The position numbers were made by a program, and so were the translations under genes. A stretch of DNA of 64,000 nt from Stieleria varia (lineage in GTDB: Bacteria; Planctomycetota; Planctomycetia; Pirellulales; Pirellulaceae). The notes beneath the pieces were generated by a model, which saw only the letters and a program-made list of their open reading frames with translations, had not been told where the DNA came from and did no database searches. Within the stretch, counting starts at the first letter, position 1; each line of letters begins with the position of its first letter. The stretch lies in the NCBI RefSeq assembly GCF_038443385.1, contig NZ_CP151726.1, forward strand, positions 124,001 to 188,000. Reading direction: 5' to 3'. Positions 35,785-45,429 of the stretch are shown piece after piece.

Positions 35785-36675
35785 TTAGAGCCCCACTTGT
35801 TCACGAAGATGACTGACATCAAGGCCACAGTAATCTGCTTGATCGAACATCTCTTGTGCATATTCATGATCCATTTCGACACCGTCGCCAGTCGCGTAAA
35901 TCACGGCCAGACCGGCCATTGCAGATGGGTTTCCAGCATCGGCAGCTCGCTCATACCATTTGACGGCTTCCGGCATGTTTTTCGGCGTTCCACGTCCAGT
36001 CGCGTTGAATGCACCAAGGTTATACATGGCCCGAGAATGTCCGGCATTCGCGGCACGTTGACAGGCATTGAATGCCAGTTCTTCGTCTACAGGAACACCG
36101 AGGCCATTCGCATGGTGGGCATAAATCTCAAACATGGCGTCAGCGTTGCCAAGATCAGCCGAGCGTTCTTGCAATTCAAATCCTGATTCAGGTGAGGCAG
36201 CAACGCCAAAGCCGTGCGTTGTCAGCAATGCAAGAATGTAGATTGCATCAGCGTCGTCAGGATCGGATGCAACAACTTCGGAAACGAATTGATACGCCTG
36301 TTGTGTTTCGGACTCAGTAGCGGAATCGCGTTTGAAGAACCAGCGAATCTTGGCGAGTTCAAGTTTCGCATTCTCGACGTTGGCATCAATCGCCGCCGCA
36401 ATTGCGTATTCGGCAGACTTGAGATCGGGTTCGCCGAAATCGGGATAAGCGTGCCACCAAGCAAGCGTTACCCACGCGCTGGGTTCCCCATGTTGCGCAG
36501 CGGTTTGATACGCCACGGGAATCTTCGCGACTTCGTCGAATGTTAGGATGCCGAGCATCATATCGCCACGAGCGATTTGATTGCGAGTTAAATCGGCCCA
36601 CGCAACGAGTTGGCCAGCGACAGCATTCGATGGCGTGCTTTGCAGAAGAGCGTCAATGTCTGGCGTGTCACTCAT
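35785..36675 (-). CDS. Sel1-repeat (TPR-like) protein
   Basis: 296 residues without a signal peptide. At least four Sel1 repeats are visible: EPSAWVTLAWWHAYPDFGEP, AYQFVSEVVASDPDDADAIY, NADAMFEIYAHHANGLGVP and HSRAMYNLGAFNATGRGTP, then NPSAMAGLAVIYATGDGVE. Such solenoids mediate protein contacts; the partner is unknown. The gene lies between GTTATCC (35766) and GGATAAC (36690), a complementary box pair like those of cassettes elsewhere in the window, so it may be an integron-type cassette. 35501-35784 holds no other feature. Confidence 0.85.
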   Translation of the reverse strand: MSDTPDIDALLQSTPSNAVAGQLVAWADLTRNQIARGDMMLGILTFDEVAKIPVAYQTAAQHGEPSAWVTLAWWHAYPDFGEPDLKSAEYAIAAAIDANVENAKLELAKIRWFFKRDSATESETQQAYQFVSEVVASDPDDADAIYILALLTTHGFGVAASPESGFELQERSADLGNADAMFEIYAHHANGLGVPVDEELAFNACQRAANAGHSRAMYNLGAFNATGRGTPKNMPEAVKWYERAADAGNPSAMAGLAVIYATGDGVEMDHEYAQEMFDQADYCGLDVSHLREQVGL

Positions 36676-36689
36676 CGCGGTGGTTGTTG

Positions 36690-36751
36690 CGGGATAACGA
36701 ATTGCGATCTATGCAGGCACGGGACGTGCATGCATAGATCGGGCGTTGAAC
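36690..36751 (-). repeat. Possible short attC-like site
   Basis: Boxes GGATAAC and GTTGAAC flank a 15-bp stem GATCTATGCA-GCACG / CGTGC-TGCATAGATC with one mismatch. No clear extrahelical bases, so weaker than the other sites. Confidence 0.35.
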
Positions 36752-36804
36752 TTTGTCGGAGGCTGGCAGTCCCGGAAGACTTGGATCGGAGCGTCCAATC
36801 CGCC

Positions 36805-37080
36805 TCAAAAAGATTCTATCTCGAACGACACTCCCGGTGTCAAACCTGGCCCACTGCCAATCCGAAACGGTACATCTGGATCGCCCGGCCCCGTTTCCTT
36901 TGCGACTTCTACCTGCGTTTCCAGGTTCACGTCGTAATCATCCGAACCGTACTGGGCCGTCCATAACTCTCGGTGTGACTCCCGCTGACGCTCCGCGTAC
37001 CACTCCAGACACGTCTCACTCTCCCGCCAAAACAACTCTTTCCATGTCGGGAAAAGCTTCGCCGGGGTCAGGATTTGCAT
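36805..37080 (-). CDS. Hypothetical protein (91 aa)
   Basis: ATG 37080. Composition is protein-like with aromatic and charged residues (FPTWKELFWRESETCLEWYAERQRES) and a proline/glycine-rich end. No family recognised. It may belong to the same cassette series as the Sel1 gene, since a possible short attC lies just after its stop. Confidence 0.55.
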   Translation of the reverse strand: MQILTPAKLFPTWKELFWRESETCLEWYAERQRESHRELWTAQYGSDDYDVNLETQVEVAKETGPGDPDVPFRIGSGPGLTPGVSFEIESF

Positions 37081-37145
37081 TGGGTTTTCAGTTGTAGTCT
37101 GTCCTCAATCGAAGTCGTCCGTCGCCGCCACGTCGGCGACTGGGC

Positions 37146-37428
37146 ACAGGGATTACAGGGACAGGATTACAGGGACAGAACGCATTGCTGGGGTGGATGG
37201 CATTGGCCCCTTTGGTGACTTGGGTCAACGATCGGTCACGGAATGCGTTTCGCCTGCGTTGATCGACGTGGTGAGATGCTTTCGCCAGTGAAGTTGAGTA
37301 TCTGCCAACGGAATCGAGCCCCAACACCGTTATAGGTGCCGGGACTCGAACGGAGACAGTCGGGGGAAGGCGGGAAGGTTAGAAGGAACTCATTTATAGG
37401 GCGATTGTGATCCCTCAGCGTTGGTGGT
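37146..37428. repeat. Decayed copy of the 53.3-53.6 kb region
   Basis: Matches 53311-53590 over CAGGGATTACAGGGACAGG, the GGCCCCTTTGGTGA stretch and CCAACGGAATCGAGCCCCAACACC. The right end (37383-37428) resembles the last codons of the gene at 53528 but with stops, so it looks like the tail of a lost paralogue. 37429-37687 holds a weak family-C-like stretch only. Confidence 0.6.
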
Positions 37429-37687
37429 TGTGCTGGGCCGTTTTGCCTGATTTGGGATGACGTGCGGTCACGCGCGGGGCTTCACTGGTTTCGTTTCGTC
37501 TTGTCACTCTCGATGGAACCGTCAACCCTTGTTGAAGTTGCTGCACCCCGAGAAGTCTGCCCGCCTCAGAAAACATGCTAGATGTCGAACGAGCAAGGTT
37601 GGAATGTGATAAGCTCGTTTTTTTCCAGTCGGGGAGAATTGCCTCATAATGCAACTCTGACCCGCAACGGTTGCTCTATTTGGCGGG

Positions 37688-40600
37688 GTGCTGACGTTGC
37701 CTATTTCAATATCTTGTCCCAACGGGCATTCCATTCTGGTCGATGCCCGACTGCAGGGGACCCGTGTGCAGTGCCCTCAGTGCGGAAGCGTTTTCATAGC
37801 AACAACCAGCACACCTTCCCACCAGTCCGTACCACCAGAGAACCGACAACGCAATGACGAGGCCTTGAAGCCTTCTGCTTCTGACGCGCGCGTCGCAAAT
37901 GGCTCAAAAGCTGTCCTCCCGATCGCTGCCGGATTGTCCTCGCTAGCGTCTGTCCTGATCGGTTTGAGCGTCACGATCTGGTTGCTGGTTCTGCCCAGTC
38001 CCCCGACGATACCTGTTACCCAAGCTGGGCCACAACCAGAGCGGGGCTACGAGTTTGCCGACGATTTTGAATCTCAGGGAACGGATCCAAACGACCGTCC
38101 GCCAGTCACCATTGATGTCTTCGCCGAAGAAGTCCCCGAGGACGAAAAGCTGGCGATCAAGGCCCGAGAAGAACGAGAAAGGCAACGAAAGTTACGGGAA
38201 GACAAACGCCAACAAAAACTCCGAGACGAATCGTACGCGCGGGCGCAGAGCTACGCGAAATCAATCTCATTCCAAGGAAAAATCGTCGAGCTTCCCATGC
38301 CTGCGGTGAGAGCGGCATTGGACGAGAGCACCGGAGACATCGTGATCACCGGCTCGGACAAGCCAGCCCTCATGCTGCGATCCGCTTGGTTTGATGGAAC
38401 GGCTCCGGTCGAACAGATTGACGTTTCCGCGTTTCCGGCAAACAAGCTCCCTGGTGTTCAATTCAAACGTCTGAAAGATCAAACCCTTCTTGTGACCTTT
38501 GAAGCCAAACTATTGGGCACAGCTCCCCACGGCGTTGTTCGGTTGCTTGATGCGAAAACGCTTGAGCCAATCGATCCCGAGACGACGGGCTTGCGGCAGC
38601 AATTCCCAGTCTTTGGCAGGGAAATATACACCTCCAAGAACCCGAAAGATCTTTCGATCTTCACCGACAATGGTCGGTTCTTTCTCGATCGCCCCCTCTC
38701 AGATCCTCCCTCCGCGTCCTATCAGAGAAGAATTCACGGAGTCAGCGAGTCGGGAAGGATAGTGCAAGATACTTTCGCGCTCCATCTGCAAGCACCACCG
38801 GGATTTCCGAAGGGCCGCGCCTGGAAGGATGCCGATGAGAGAGACGGAGTTTTAGATCCCCTCGACCAATACTATCACTATGGCTACCCGATTTTTGGCG
38901 AAGGAAAAAAGGAACGCATTGATTCACTCGCAGAAGTTCAGTTCTTTTTTCCAGATCGGGACTTGGTGCTTCTGAAGTACGGCAGATTCAAAGACAATCG
39001 AAGGCTCCGTCTGATCCGTCGCGACGGCGAGTACATCCATGAAACCTGGATGCGTATGCCTTCGGATTTCGGTTTGAATCCTCAAGGAAATATATACCCT
39101 TACAAGACACTTCTCGATCGGCTTCATCAACGAGTCGTCGTGATCGCGGGCGACGAAGCAGCCTTGATCCCGTTTTCAGCCTTGCCAGACGACACTGAGA
39201 TACCTTCTATCACACTCGATGATTTGCCAACTTACATTGAGCCTCGCAAGGAGCTTTCGGTGGACGTATCGTCCCATAGGAAAGGGACCGAAGTTACGCT
39301 GACCGAAAAGCCAGACGGAGTGCAGTTTCTGGACCACAAACTAAAGTGGACTCCCACGCCAGACCAGATCGGCATTCACCGCCTCACTTTCCAATTGAAA
39401 CTCGGCGAGAAAGAATCGGAACAATCCTACGACATCGTCGTCAGTGAACGCGGTCTGTCGCTGCCGTTTGATTGCCACAGGTTTTTCTTGAGCAAAGATG
39501 GCGGCGAAGCGATTGTGGTCTCATTGGGAGCAACCACACGATTTGCGATCATCAATACGAAAACGCGGGAGACGACGGTCAGCGAGCCCTTTCCTTGGGA
39601 AGCAAAGCAACCTCGAATTCTCCGCGATGAAGACCAGCTTTTTGTGGTCGACAATGAATTCATCGTTCACACCATCGATGCAAAGACTCTCAAGGAAACT
39701 CATCGCGTTGCGATTCCCTTGGATCCCAGTCTTACGGAGTTCGAACGTGAGCAGCTACGTTGGTCGGTTGAGGCAAATTGCCTGACCGGCTCAATGAACC
39801 AAAATACACTTCGGTTCGTGCTCCCGGATCTCCAAACGCTCACGCCACCGACCGGCCTCGGAATTGACAACCAACCTCTTCGCGTCATCAACAACGGACG
39901 CTTCTCCATCGGTCCAGCGGTGCTCGATGAATTTTCCCAAAAAGTGGATTACTTGCTTGAGATCCCCGGTGCCGTACCACTGGTTCCTCGCGCCCCCACA
40001 GGTTTAGAGACTCAGTGGCGAATGCGAAACAATTCCAGGCAAAAGAAACTCGTCTTCAGGGGAGAGGAGACCCAGTCGGGTGACGTCATTGTCCATATGG
40101 AATCAGATGGTCAACCGCCTCTGGCACGAAAGATCACCCACCTCACCGCGAGCAAGAAAATCCGCTACTCAACAAATTTCGTCCAGTGCATCTACGAAGC
40201 CGGAACGCTTGGCGTGACCTGTCGTGGGGTTTTCTTTCTGTTCCGACCAGCCGAGATGGGGTGGCTGAAAGAAATGCCCAGCACGAGCGCTGAGCCGATC
40301 AAAGTGACTCCAAGGGACCCACCCTTAGTCATCACGCCAACTGGGAAAACGAAAGTCACCTATTCCCTATCGGGAGGCCAAGACCCCGCGTGCGCCATGC
40401 GTCTGTACACGGGCACTACGAAGCCCCCGGAGACCCCAGCAATCAAACCGTTGCCAAACCCCGGTGACTTCGAAGTCGATGGATCAGCCTTGGTGAAAAT
40501 GATCCTCTCCAACAGAACGGCTATCGATGCGCTCAAACGCAAGATTTCGATGCAGGGTGCGAGATTGACTCCGCGAGACATCGAGTTGTTTGCCAAAAAC

Positions 40601-40795
40601 TACCGAGACGAGATTCGTCTCTCGCTGGGAGAGCACTTTCAACCCAAGCTCTCTGGAATACCGATCTCGGTAACCTTTCAAGTGGTTGCTGGTAGCCGGG
40701 AGGACAACCAGATGATTTTCCATGCGATGCTGGTGGATGTGCCGACCAAAATGCTCTTTGCACCACTGAGCACCAACAGCCAGCAACAGCGATAA
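37688..40795 (+). CDS. Zinc-ribbon/TM/beta-propeller-like protein A
   Basis: 1035 residues. An N-terminal MJ0042-type zinc ribbon (SCPNGH ... VQCPQCGSVF, residues about 9-38) is followed by a single TM helix near residue 90 (VLIGLSVTIWLLVLP) and a charged coiled stretch (DEKLAIKAREERERQRKLR). The long C-terminal part has WD/PQQ-like blades and an Ig-like PIG domain (VQFLDHKLKWTPTPDQIGIHRLTFQ). The topology is a cytoplasmic zinc ribbon with a large external domain. Function unknown. First of three genes sharing this design, nine bases before gene B. Confidence 0.8.
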   Translation: MLTLPISISCPNGHSILVDARLQGTRVQCPQCGSVFIATTSTPSHQSVPPENRQRNDEALKPSASDARVANGSKAVLPIAAGLSSLASVLIGLSVTIWLLVLPSPPTIPVTQAGPQPERGYEFADDFESQGTDPNDRPPVTIDVFAEEVPEDEKLAIKAREERERQRKLREDKRQQKLRDESYARAQSYAKSISFQGKIVELPMPAVRAALDESTGDIVITGSDKPALMLRSAWFDGTAPVEQIDVSAFPANKLPGVQFKRLKDQTLLVTFEAKLLGTAPHGVVRLLDAKTLEPIDPETTGLRQQFPVFGREIYTSKNPKDLSIFTDNGRFFLDRPLSDPPSASYQRRIHGVSESGRIVQDTFALHLQAPPGFPKGRAWKDADERDGVLDPLDQYYHYGYPIFGEGKKERIDSLAEVQFFFPDRDLVLLKYGRFKDNRRLRLIRRDGEYIHETWMRMPSDFGLNPQGNIYPYKTLLDRLHQRVVVIAGDEAALIPFSALPDDTEIPSITLDDLPTYIEPRKELSVDVSSHRKGTEVTLTEKPDGVQFLDHKLKWTPTPDQIGIHRLTFQLKLGEKESEQSYDIVVSERGLSLPFDCHRFFLSKDGGEAIVVSLGATTRFAIINTKTRETTVSEPFPWEAKQPRILRDEDQLFVVDNEFIVHTIDAKTLKETHRVAIPLDPSLTEFEREQLRWSVEANCLTGSMNQNTLRFVLPDLQTLTPPTGLGIDNQPLRVINNGRFSIGPAVLDEFSQKVDYLLEIPGAVPLVPRAPTGLETQWRMRNNSRQKKLVFRGEETQSGDVIVHMESDGQPPLARKITHLTASKKIRYSTNFVQCIYEAGTLGVTCRGVFFLFRPAEMGWLKEMPSTSAEPIKVTPRDPPLVITPTGKTKVTYSLSGGQDPACAMRLYTGTTKPPETPAIKPLPNPGDFEVDGSALVKMILSNRTAIDALKRKISMQGARLTPRDIELFAKNYRDEIRLSLGEHFQPKLSGIPISVTFQVVAGSREDNQMIFHAMLVDVPTKMLFAPLSTNSQQQR

Positions 40796-40804
40796 GAGAA
40801 CGTA

Positions 40805-42325
40805 ATGAGTACAAAGAAACTTACTGTGGTGTCACTCTCGGTCGCTGGGGTCTCCCTAGTGATTTGGACGCTCGTCATTGCGATGATCATCAGCAGAAGA
40901 ACACAGACGGCATCCGATGGATTGGTCGCGTCCGAATCGACAACCATGTCCGCAAGCCCAAAGTCAACGGATCCCGAGAGCAAACCGGATTTGGAGACGA
41001 TTGCAAAGAAAGCCGCGAGTGAATTACGAAAAATTCCGACGCCCAGCAAGAGTCGACTCGCCGGCGCGTTGGAAGGAAAATTTCCCTTCCTTCGATTTTG
41101 GGAGTCTTCGCTCGATTGGGCTTACGACGACGTATCGGGCAACATGGCAATGTTCGGGTACGAGAAATATGTTGCCATCTTTGATCTCTCTAAGCTCAAC
41201 GGAAAAGACATTCCGCCGACCGAGATCGACCTGACTTTCAAACCGCAGGCCATTGGGCTCAAGAAATTCGCTGACAAAAGCTACTTCTTGGTTGTGGGAG
41301 AGCGAGATCTCATGCTGATTGATGCTCATACCAAAAAGGTCGTCAAAACCGGCAGGATATCCTTCGGCGACTTCGTCCATGTGTTCGATTGCGTTGATCG
41401 GAAAGACCCGACAATTCTTGCCAAAAAAGTCGGCATGTCGAGATACGATAATTTAGCCACACCCATTCAAAAAGTCGAAGGTCGGCATGGGAGTTCGAAT
41501 ACCATCGCAATCAATATCGAAACGCTTGAAAAAACTCGTGCAGTCTTCGGCCTTGTCTTCGGTGTTTCTCCAGATCGCAGTGAATGCTTGTTCATAACAG
41601 AGACTCCCAAGCCCAAGCAAATGCGTCTTGGATACTGGCCCAAGGACCCGACCAAAATGTTCAAGGCAACCGCTTCGACGGAAAAATGGCCTGACTCGGC
41701 GTCCATCCGACTCATTGGCGACGTCGTTGCGTTCGACAACGTGCTCTACAACCGTGACCTCCAGGAGATTGGCAAAACCGCGTTTCCTGCTCAAGCTCAA
41801 ATGCCAGGCACCGCCTATCTCGCCTGCAGTGACGGATTCACTTTCGAGATTGTGTCGGTAAACGATCTCAAGCCGCTTTTCACCTACCGACTGCCAAAAG
41901 GTTGGGATGAGATCCTTGAGCAATCGCCGACTCGTGAAGTATCTCCTCGCGTGATCTGCGATGCCAAGTACAGACGTTTTCTGTTCTATCGGCGCGGCCA
42001 TCTGATTGCATTTCCGCTGGATCAGCTGGGGCTGGCTCCGCTGTCAAGTGTGCACTTCACTTGGCGTGATCACACGCAGCTTGAGGCCGATTCGCCTTGG
42101 CAACTGCAACTCACCGGCAACGGCGAGTTGGGTGATCTCTCACTTGAAGACGCTCCCAGCGGTTTAACGATTGATGGCTCGACACTCGCCTGGGTGCCAA
42201 CCTCCCAGCAGCTCGGAACGCATACTTTCTCGATCATTCACAAATTGGGTCAGTCGCAACAGAAACGCTCCATGACTTTGACCGTTCAACAGGACCCGGT
42301 CCAGGTGGAGAAGGATTCATTATGA
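40805..42325 (+). CDS. TM/beta-propeller-like protein B
   Basis: 506 residues. N-terminal TM helix (VVSLSVAGVSLVIWTLVIAMI), then a propeller-like body (ENFPFL, YEKYVAIFDLSKLNGK, YFLVVGERDLMLIDAHTKKVV) and a C-terminal Ig-like PIG domain (LSLEDAPSGLTIDGSTLAW). It looks like a version of protein A without the zinc ribbon. Its stop overlaps the start of gene C (ATGA). Confidence 0.8.
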   Translation: MSTKKLTVVSLSVAGVSLVIWTLVIAMIISRRTQTASDGLVASESTTMSASPKSTDPESKPDLETIAKKAASELRKIPTPSKSRLAGALEGKFPFLRFWESSLDWAYDDVSGNMAMFGYEKYVAIFDLSKLNGKDIPPTEIDLTFKPQAIGLKKFADKSYFLVVGERDLMLIDAHTKKVVKTGRISFGDFVHVFDCVDRKDPTILAKKVGMSRYDNLATPIQKVEGRHGSSNTIAINIETLEKTRAVFGLVFGVSPDRSECLFITETPKPKQMRLGYWPKDPTKMFKATASTEKWPDSASIRLIGDVVAFDNVLYNRDLQEIGKTAFPAQAQMPGTAYLACSDGFTFEIVSVNDLKPLFTYRLPKGWDEILEQSPTREVSPRVICDAKYRRFLFYRRGHLIAFPLDQLGLAPLSSVHFTWRDHTQLEADSPWQLQLTGNGELGDLSLEDAPSGLTIDGSTLAWVPTSQQLGTHTFSIIHKLGQSQQKRSMTLTVQQDPVQVEKDSL

Positions 42326-43704
42326 AAATCACAGTTTCCTGTCCAAACGGGCACAAGATCTCTGCGACCGCTCGATCCGAGAAACGGCGAGTGAAATGCC
42401 CAAAATGTGGAGCGCCCTTTGAGATACCAAGCGCAACGGTGCCTGAGTCTCTTTCTACTGAGCCGCTTTCTACTGAGCCAGTGCCCCCCGAACCAATGCC
42501 CTCTGAGCCAGTGCCCCCCGAGTCAGCACCGTTGGAGGTCGCGTCTCTCGCTTCAAGTTCAGAATGGGCATCGGTCCCGGGTCACGATTTGTCCGATGAC
42601 AATCTATTTGGCAAGTCATTTGAGCCGTTGTTCGACTCCAATGCGAACTCCCCGGCAGCGTTTCCCGATCCATTGGCGGCAACGTTCCCAGAAGTATCGG
42701 CCAGCGCGTTCCCGATGGCTCCTGCCGCAACGTTCCCCGTTCCACAGGTTCAACCCGAGCCTGCTCAGCCGAGCCCCGGCAAAGAGGATGCGCAGCAAAA
42801 GCAACGATTGGCTCCTCTGTGGTTGATCGGTTCTCTTTTGGGAAGCTCACTTTCTCTGATCGCTGGACTTACCGCGTTGCTATTTGTATTGACCCATCCG
42901 CAACTGGGGCGACCACAGATCAATCCCATTTTGCGTTGGAATTTCGGTGTCGGAGATCACTTTGAGGTTTTCACCAAGAACTCAGACATCACACGCAATG
43001 TCACGCTCGATGTATCGACCAAAAGCAATGTCAGTATCTGGGAGCGGTGGCAGGTGACGGATGTGGATCCGGCGGGAAACGCTACGATCGAATCGGCGAT
43101 CACCAGGATGGTGATCGAAGTTGAATCGCCAGGAAACGTTTTCATTTTCGATACCAACGAGGAAGATGTGACGTCGAAACACGAGACGTTGGGTGCGAAC
43201 ATTCGCCCGGCGATTGGGCAAGCGGTTCCTCGAACGGTCAGTCCCCAAGGAGAAGTGTCCAACGTTCAACCGCCCGAACGCCTCCGGTCACTCAATCTGA
43301 TCGGTAATCTGACTCTCGAAAAACACGCCACCTCGTTCATGATGAAGACGCCCCAGGGTTCAGTCTCTCCAGGTGATCAGTGGCAGAGCGAGGAACCAAA
43401 AGAGTTCTCGGGGGTTCATATCACGAGGTTAAACGAATACACGTATAAGGGTGCTCAGCAGCAAGCTGATAAGATTCTCCACGCTGTGACATCCAGTCAG
43501 AAAACCCGAATTGATCAAGTCCCTGAGGGTAGCTCCTTAAAAATCGTCGGCGAAGACTCCACGGGAGAATACCTTTACGATTTGCAAGCAGGCCACTTGG
43601 TTCGATTCACATCCACCGCATCGGCAACTCAAGTGGTTGGTGAAAATCCTCCGACAGAAGTAAACATGCAAACGCAGATCCTGATGACGGTAGAAAAGCG
43701 ATAG
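42322..43704 (+). CDS. Zinc-ribbon/TM protein C
   Basis: 460 residues. The MJ0042-type ribbon (VSCPNGHKI ... VKCPKCGAPF) is followed by a Pro/Glu/Ser-rich repeat linker (EPVPPEPMPSEPVPPES and similar), one TM helix near residue 175 (LLGSSLSLIAGLTALLFVL) and a beta-rich external domain, DUF6263-like in feel (ERWQVTDVDPAGNATIESAITRM). Function unknown. Last gene of the A-B-C operon. Confidence 0.82.
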   Translation: MKITVSCPNGHKISATARSEKRRVKCPKCGAPFEIPSATVPESLSTEPLSTEPVPPEPMPSEPVPPESAPLEVASLASSSEWASVPGHDLSDDNLFGKSFEPLFDSNANSPAAFPDPLAATFPEVSASAFPMAPAATFPVPQVQPEPAQPSPGKEDAQQKQRLAPLWLIGSLLGSSLSLIAGLTALLFVLTHPQLGRPQINPILRWNFGVGDHFEVFTKNSDITRNVTLDVSTKSNVSIWERWQVTDVDPAGNATIESAITRMVIEVESPGNVFIFDTNEEDVTSKHETLGANIRPAIGQAVPRTVSPQGEVSNVQPPERLRSLNLIGNLTLEKHATSFMMKTPQGSVSPGDQWQSEEPKEFSGVHITRLNEYTYKGAQQQADKILHAVTSSQKTRIDQVPEGSSLKIVGEDSTGEYLYDLQAGHLVRFTSTASATQVVGENPPTEVNMQTQILMTVEKR

Positions 43705-43785
43705 CACCCCGACGCCTCCTCCCTCCGACGGCTTCACGCGATAACACGAACGCGTCGAGCTGATACGACAGCGGTTCGAGGTCTC

Positions 43786-44232
43786 TTTCCAATCTTTTCG
43801 CCAAACACGATCCGGCAGGAAGCATGCGCTGGATCGCTCAAAGTTCGGCATTGACCCGTCTTTTTCGTGCCACCGTTCTACTCCCCGTGTCACCTCCCCC
43901 AAGAAATCTGGGGGAGGTCGCGTTTAGCCGTTCAGGCGAATGCGAGGGAGGGTGCTCGCGTGAAGCAAGCGGCGGCGCTGTGGCGAAAAATTTAGAAAGG
44001 ATACCGATTGCGGCAAACTTGCTGTTTTTTCTTAGTCCGATGGGATCAGATCGCGGATGTGGCGGGTCAGACGGAAGCGACGTTTGGTTTGGCGACTGGG
44101 ATGCTCGTCCACCGCGAGAGTGAGCCTTCCCGTGGTGTGTGACCAAAAGCGATGATGATCAGATGACGCGTTTCGTTTTGTCACCCAGACGACACGGTCA
44201 ATCCTCGATAAACTGCTTTGTCCCCAGAAGCA
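43786..44232. repeat. Dispersed repeat family C, copy 3
   Basis: Near-copy of 31284-31726. It includes the CCCCCAAGAAATCTGGGGGAG hairpin near 43900. Confidence 0.8.
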
Positions 44233-44267
44233 AGGCTCATGCGGGTTGACCGGGGCCGAGCGAAAGA

Positions 44268-44669
44268 TCAACCATCACCGACGATCTCAATGCCGATTGC
44301 TTCCTGCGCGAGTGCAAACAGTTTCTTTGCCGGTTCGCTGTCGGAATCAAACGCGTAAGAAATCTCGGCTCCGCCGCACAAGCCAAAAAGATTGTTGCAT
44401 CGCCAACAGACCGACGCTTCAAGATAGACGGTTCCGTCAACAATGAATCGCAATCCAATCGGTGGCACGTGACATCGCGCCGACTGACCGGGCGTGAGAG
44501 CACGCCACGCATCTGCAAACGGTCGTGCGGATTCACCATCAACCCAAACGCTGGTCTCGTCGACAGCATTTTGCATGTACTGCGAGACCCGATTCGCATC
44601 GACGCGTCGAATGTCAACGACTTCTATCGCGTCCACATGCGGTAGCGAATTCGGATCATAGTCATCCAT
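44268..44669 (-). CDS. Hypothetical protein (133 aa)
   Basis: MDDYDPNSLPHVDAIEVVDIR start with an AT-rich leader; a protein-like sequence with three clustered cysteines (CWRCNNLFGLCGG) that could bind metal. No family recognised. It is isolated between repeats, like the cassette genes of the next region. Confidence 0.65.
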   Translation of the reverse strand: MDDYDPNSLPHVDAIEVVDIRRVDANRVSQYMQNAVDETSVWVDGESARPFADAWRALTPGQSARCHVPPIGLRFIVDGTVYLEASVCWRCNNLFGLCGGAEISYAFDSDSEPAKKLFALAQEAIGIEIVGDG

Positions 44670-44971
44670 TATAATCTACTTCGGAGGACGGCGGCGATCA
44701 CGCGGTCGCCGCAAGTGATCATCCACTTCAACAACCATGACTCGTCGGCGAGTAGGCCGAGGTCTCTTTGGTTTAGGTTACGGTTTGTTTTCCCTGTCTG
44801 CCACCCGTTTGCTCTGGTGGTGTCACAATACGGTAACCATGCCGCATTGATCCCCGGCCCCTCTCAGATCCGGACGTGCCGTGTTTTAGCATCCGGCTTC
44901 CAGATGTCACTTGTCTGCCGCACGCACTGGCTGCCGGGATATCGCGATCAGGTCCCTCAATCGAAAAGCAA

Positions 44972-45003
44972 CCGTAGGTCATGCTCTGCATGACAAAATA
45001 CGG
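44972..45003. repeat. Hairpin repeat GTCATGC...GCATGAC, copy 1
   Basis: CCGTAGGTCATGC-TCT-GCATGACAAAATACGG. Copy 2 at 45187-45218 differs at few positions. 44670-44971 holds no gene. Confidence 0.6.
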
Positions 45004-45143
45004 CACGTCCTGCCTTCACGCTTGACCGCTTGGATTCGGGCAATACTCCTGCCGAGGTTCGATGCTACCCAGTTGCGATGAACGGATGGTGTCGCCTACA
45101 GCAGCCCTAATGGATGGCCGCTAAATCACAGAACAGACAGTTG

Positions 45144-45429
45144 GGGCAAAAAAATGTGCGGGCAAAAAAATACAGGACCAAAATAACCGTAGGTCATGCT
45201 GTGCATGACGAAATACGGGCCGCCCATCTCCACGGTTGGCCGCCCGGATTGGGGAAGACATCTGCTGACGACCGATGTTGCCGACTTGCGATAGACAATT
45301 ACCGGCATGCAAACCATGACCTACAGCAACTGCCGGACAAACGCTGCGTCAGAGAACCGACAGCGAAAGCCCAAGAATGGAGCATCAGAATGAACAGGAG
45401 CATTTTTTTGCCCTTCCATTTTTTTGCCC
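45144..45429. repeat. MITE-like unit with inverted GGGCAAAAAAAT ends
   Basis: Two copies of GGGCAAAAAAAT (45144, 45160) on the left face two copies of ATTTTTTTGCCC (45402, 45418) on the right. The second GTCATGC hairpin (45187-45218) lies inside. A similar double motif without the inverted partner is at about 61845-61868. Confidence 0.45.
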
